DNA from: Candidatus Krumholzibacteriia bacterium
GTDB lineage: Bacteria; Krumholzibacteriota; Krumholzibacteriia; LZORAL124-64-63
Direction: 5' to 3'
Assembly (NCBI GenBank): GCA_014859985.1
Contig: JACZKN010000438.1
Location: forward strand, 1 to 10,549
DNA: 10,549 nt
Positions 7,986-10,549 of the stretch are shown in pieces. The notes beneath the pieces were generated by a model that ran no database searches, was not told the origin of the DNA, and saw nothing but the letters and a program-made list of their open reading frames with translations. Within the stretch, counting starts at the first letter, position 1; every line of letters begins with the position of its first letter. Position numbers and translations under genes: made by a program.

Positions 7986-8031
7986 CGGACCACGCGGGCC
8001 GGCCTCCGGCCCCTTTTTGCGACATGGTCCG
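7986..8031 (+). promoter_or_regulatory. Nested hairpin with T run in the pdhA leader (attenuator-like)
   Basis: The inner stem GGGCCGG (7996-8002) pairs with CCGGCCC (8006-8012) around a CCT loop and is followed by C and TTTTT (8014-8018), the form of an intrinsic terminator. An outer stem CGGACCA (7986-7992) pairs perfectly with TGGTCCG (8025-8031). A third possible hairpin, CCGCCC (8029-8034) with GGGCGG (8042-8047), competes with the outer stem for bases 8029-8031. No gene on this strand ends upstream, so a terminator here only makes sense as a leader element of the pdh transcript, or as the end of a very short RNA. The rest of the leader to 8124 is GC-rich with no other recognisable element. 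Confidence 0.5.
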
Positions 8032-8124
8032 CCCCGCGTCCGGGCGGTCCGGGCACCTTCCCGGTCCGCGCGGCTGCGGCGCGCCCGTCGCACCCGCCCC
8101 GCCACCAACCGAAGGACCGCGGCG

Positions 8125-9216
8125 ATGCCGAAGAAGCCGATCGCGAAGTTCTCCGTCCCCTACCTGCAGATCCTGGACGAGCACGGCAAGGTCGACGCCA
8201 AGCTCGAGCCGGACCTGGGACAGGAGCGCGCCGTCGAGATGTACCGCTGGATGCGCCTGGCCCGGGAGCTGGACGAGCGCATGCTCAAGCTGCAGCGCCA
8301 GGGCCGCCTGGGCACCTTCCCCCCCTGCACCGGCCAGGAGGCCGTCTCCGTCCCCACGGCGATGCTCATGCGCCCGGGCGACTGGTTCGTGGGCGCCTTC
8401 CGCGAGCTGGGCGGCCGCCTCGTGCGGGGCGAGCCCCTGACCGCCACCCTCGACTACTACAATGGCTGGGAAGAGGGCAACGTACTGCCGGACAAGGACC
8501 TGCGCATCCTGCCGACCAGCGTGGTGATCGGCTGCCAGATCGAGCACGCCGCGGGCCTGGCCTACGCGTCCAGGTACAAGGGCACCGACGAGGTGGCGGT
8601 CGCCTTCATCGGCGACGGCGGCACCAGCGAGGGCGGCTTCCACGAGGGCCTGAACTTCGCGGCCGTGTGGCAGGCGCCCATGGTCACCATCTGCCAGAAC
8701 AACCAGTGGGCCATCTCCATCCCCCGCGCGGAGCAGACCCACAGCGAGACCCTCGCCCAGAAGGGCATCGCCTACGGCATGCCCGTGCTGCAGATCGACG
8801 GCAACGATCCCCTGGCGGTGTGGGTGGCGGTCGAGGAGGCCATCGGGCGCGCCCGCACCGGCGGCGGGCCCACGTTCATCGAGGCCGTGACCTACCGCCT
8901 GCTGATGCACACCACCGCCGACGACCCCAAGAAGTACCGCACGCCGGAAGACGAGAAGTGCGCCTGGGACAAGGAGCCGCTCCTGCGCACCCGCAAGTGG
9001 CTGACCGGCAAGGGCTGGTGGGACGATGCGGCCGAGGAGGCGCTGCTGGCCGAGGTCAAGGCCCGGGTTGAAGCGGCGGTCAAGGAGTTCGAGGCACCCA
9101 AGGACCGCGCCCAGGACGAGCCCTTCCGCCACGTCTACGGCACCCGGCACGCGGTCATCGACGAGCAGCACCGCGACTTCCTGGCCAACATCGCGCGGGA
9201 GGCGGAGCATGGCTAA
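8125..9216 (+). CDS. pdhA: Pyruvate dehydrogenase E1 component, alpha subunit
   Basis: Alpha chain of the heterotetrameric (alpha2 beta2) thiamine-diphosphate E1, which decarboxylates a 2-oxo acid and transfers the acyl group to the E2 lipoyl arm. It has 363 residues, near the family's usual 360-370. Motifs: RQGRLGTFPPCTGQEA (58-73); the ThDP/Mg motif from GDGGTSEG (163-170) to QNNQWAIS (191-198), with the 28-residue spacing expected; and the phosphorylation-loop-like HTTADDPKKYR (262-272) with His262. It resembles Bacillus-type PdhA, but branched-chain or acetoin E1 alpha share these motifs, so pyruvate is the likely rather than proven substrate. The ATG at 8125 has AAGGA (8112-8116) 8 bases upstream; the frame is open back to 7963 but that stretch covers the leader and lacks a start signal. 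It is the first gene of the operon. Confidence 0.92.
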   Translation: MPKKPIAKFSVPYLQILDEHGKVDAKLEPDLGQERAVEMYRWMRLARELDERMLKLQRQGRLGTFPPCTGQEAVSVPTAMLMRPGDWFVGAFRELGGRLVRGEPLTATLDYYNGWEEGNVLPDKDLRILPTSVVIGCQIEHAAGLAYASRYKGTDEVAVAFIGDGGTSEGGFHEGLNFAAVWQAPMVTICQNNQWAISIPRAEQTHSETLAQKGIAYGMPVLQIDGNDPLAVWVAVEEAIGRARTGGGPTFIEAVTYRLLMHTTADDPKKYRTPEDEKCAWDKEPLLRTRKWLTGKGWWDDAAEEALLAEVKARVEAAVKEFEAPKDRAQDEPFRHVYGTRHAVIDEQHRDFLANIAREAEHG

Positions 9217-10192
9217 GCTGAACATGGTGCAGGCCATCAACCTGGCCCTGCGCCAGGAGATGGACAAGGACGCGACGGTGCTGGTCCTGGGCCAGGACGT
9301 GGCCGTGGACGGCGGCGTCTTCCGCCTCACCGAGGGTCTGCTCGAGCGCTTCGGCCCCCTGCGCGTGGTGGACACGCCGCTGGCCGAGTCGGGCATCCTG
9401 GGCAGCAGCATCGGCATGGCCCTGGCGGGGCTCAAGCCCGTCTGCGAGATGCAGTTCTCCGGCTTCAGCTACCTGATGATGGGCCAGTTCGAGGCCCACG
9501 CCACCCGCATGCGCGCGCGCACCCAGGGCCAACTGGGCGTGCCCCTGGTGATCCGCATGCCCTACGGCGGCGGCGTGCGCGCCCTGGAGCACCACAGCGA
9601 GAGCCGCGAGGTGCTCTACGCCCACCTGCCCGGCGCGAAGGTCGTGATCCCCAGCGGCCCGCGCAACGCCCGCGCCCTGCTGATCGCCGCCATCCGCGAC
9701 CCGGACCCGGTGGTGTTCATGGAGCCCAAGCACTCCTACCGGGCCTTCCGCGAGGAGGTGCCCGACGAGGAGGAGACCATGCCCATCGGCAAATGCCAGG
9801 TGGTGCAGGAGGGCAGCGACCTGACCCTCGTCAGCTGGGGCGCCATGATGCGGCCGGCCCTGAAGGCCGCGGCCGAGGTGGAGCAGAAGCGCGGCGCCAG
9901 CCTCGAGATCATCGACGTGCTGACCATGGCGCCCCTGGACAGCGACACCATCGCCGAGTCGGTGCGCAAGACCGGCCGCTGCGTCATCGTCCAGGAGGCC
10001 CCCCGCAGCTACGGCGCCTCCAGCGAGATCACCGCCCAGATCAACGACAAGGCCCTGATGCACCTGGAGGCCCCCGTCAAGCGCCTGACCGGGTATGATG
10101 TGGTGACGCCCTACTTCGGGCGCGAGAAGAACTACATCCCCGACGCGGCGCGGGTGGTGCACGGCATCGAGGAGACCCTGGACTTCCAGTAG
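9209..10192 (+). CDS. pdhB: Pyruvate dehydrogenase E1 component, beta subunit
   Basis: Beta chain of the same E1 enzyme. It completes the active site at the alpha-beta interface, and its C-terminal domain docks on E2. It has 327 residues, matching the usual 325. Seen: the conserved glutamate that activates the ThDP ring, Glu60 in DTPLAESGI; the histidine pair His128-His129 in ALEHHSES, near the active site; VVIPSGPRNARALLIAAIRD (145-164); and the C-terminal transketolase-type domain from about 195, with VQEAPRSYGASSEI. The start is the ATG at 9209, which overlaps the end of pdhA by 8 bases and has GGGAGG (9197-9202) 6 bases upstream, so the two subunits are likely translated in step. The upstream open frame inside pdhA is spurious. 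Confidence 0.94.
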   Translation: MAKLNMVQAINLALRQEMDKDATVLVLGQDVAVDGGVFRLTEGLLERFGPLRVVDTPLAESGILGSSIGMALAGLKPVCEMQFSGFSYLMMGQFEAHATRMRARTQGQLGVPLVIRMPYGGGVRALEHHSESREVLYAHLPGAKVVIPSGPRNARALLIAAIRDPDPVVFMEPKHSYRAFREEVPDEEETMPIGKCQVVQEGSDLTLVSWGAMMRPALKAAAEVEQKRGASLEIIDVLTMAPLDSDTIAESVRKTGRCVIVQEAPRSYGASSEITAQINDKALMHLEAPVKRLTGYDVVTPYFGREKNYIPDAARVVHGIEETLDFQ

Positions 10193-10213
10193 GCATCGTC
10201 CCGGAGGGATACC

Positions 10214-10549
10214 GTGTTCGAATTCAAGCTGCCGGACCTGGGCGAGGGCATCCACGAGGGCGAGATCCTCAAGTGGCACGTGGCGCAGGGCGGCCAGGTC
10301 GCCGAGGACGCGCCGCTGGTGGACGTGGAGACGGACAAGGCGGCCGTCACCATCCCCGCCCCCCGCGGCGGCCGGGTCCACGCCCTCAAGGGCAAGGTGG
10401 GCGACATCATCAACGTGGGCGACGTGGTCGTCGTGATCGACGACGGGTCCGCCGACCAGGCCGCGGCCGCCGCCGAATCGGCCGACCGGGTCTTCGCCGA
10501 GCCGGACCTTGCCGAAACGGCCGCCCTGCCCGAGACCGCGGCGCCGGCC
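10214..10549 (+). CDS. pdhC: Dihydrolipoamide acyltransferase (E2), N-terminal part only
   Basis: N-terminal 112 residues of the E2 core of the 2-oxo acid dehydrogenase complex, cut by the window end. The lipoyl domain spans about 2-79: FEFKLPDLGEGIHEGEI at the start and the lipoylation site ETDKAAV with Lys42, which carries the swinging lipoyl arm between E1, E2 and E3. After about residue 85 comes an Ala/Glu/Asp-rich linker, typical of the flexible hinge before a second lipoyl domain or the E1/E3-binding domain. The GTG at 10214 has GGAGGG (10203-10208) 5 bases upstream and follows pdhB by 21 bases. The catalytic domain and the expected E3 gene lie outside the window. It could belong to a branched-chain rather than pyruvate complex; E2 identity follows from operon context. 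Confidence 0.93.
   Translation, partial: MFEFKLPDLGEGIHEGEILKWHVAQGGQVAEDAPLVDVETDKAAVTIPAPRGGRVHALKGKVGDIINVGDVVVVIDDGSADQAAAAAESADRVFAEPDLAETAALPETAAPA

Noticed and set aside
7834..9435. A 533-codon minus-strand frame opposite pdhA and pdhB
   Set aside because: Repetitive Val/Gly/His composition with no motifs; the opposite strand encodes unmistakable E1 alpha and beta.
9155..10381. A 408-codon minus-strand frame opposite pdhB and E2
   Set aside because: Same third-position-GC shadow effect; the plus strand carries the real genes.

Overview
This is a dense, very GC-rich stretch (roughly 70% by eye) in which almost every codon of the real genes ends in G or C and several starts are GTG. 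A lipobox lipoprotein, a membrane-anchored PAS histidine kinase and well-formed Shine-Dalgarno sites point to a high-GC bacterium, probably with a Gram-negative envelope. I cannot assign a phylum. There are no tRNA or rRNA genes, insertion sequences, phage genes or CRISPR arrays. The window reads as ordinary chromosome with mostly housekeeping genes.

Layout: (1) 1-1773 (+), a two-PAS sensor histidine kinase whose 5' end may lie outside the window. (2) 1870-3660 (+), a 596-residue protein of unknown function with glycine-rich motifs like those of flavin-binding TIM barrels and many conserved-looking cysteines; it is the least explained gene here. (3) 3667-5019 (-), a phosphomannomutase/phosphoglucomutase of the ManB/CpsG type, convergent with gene 2 and only 6 bp from it. 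(4) A 234-bp divergent intergenic region (5020-5253) with a triple 12-bp tandem repeat and a possible manB promoter. (5) 5254-6015 (+), an outer-membrane-type lipoprotein ending in a textbook intrinsic terminator. (6) 6103-6726 (+), a NimA-like FMN-binding split-barrel protein starting just past that terminator. (7) 6770-7840 (-), a two-gene unit: a bacterial ferritin with a complete ferroxidase centre, then a four-helix membrane protein starting 3 bp after the ferritin stop. (8) A 284-bp divergent region (7841-8124) with a good extended -10 promoter and, right at its predicted start point, a nested hairpin followed by a T run. (9) 8125-10549 (+), the pyruvate-dehydrogenase-type operon: E1 alpha, E1 beta (8-bp overlap) and the N-terminal lipoyl domain of E2, cut by the window end.

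How the genes fit together: the three genes at the right end form one multienzyme complex that oxidatively decarboxylates a 2-oxo acid (probably pyruvate) to an acyl-CoA. The ferritin pair handles iron storage. ManB supplies mannose-1-phosphate or glucose-1-phosphate for surface polysaccharides. The kinase, the unknown protein, the lipoprotein and the split-barrel protein have no visible functional link to these. The most interesting signals are the unknown cysteine-rich protein and the hairpin structure in the pdhA leader.
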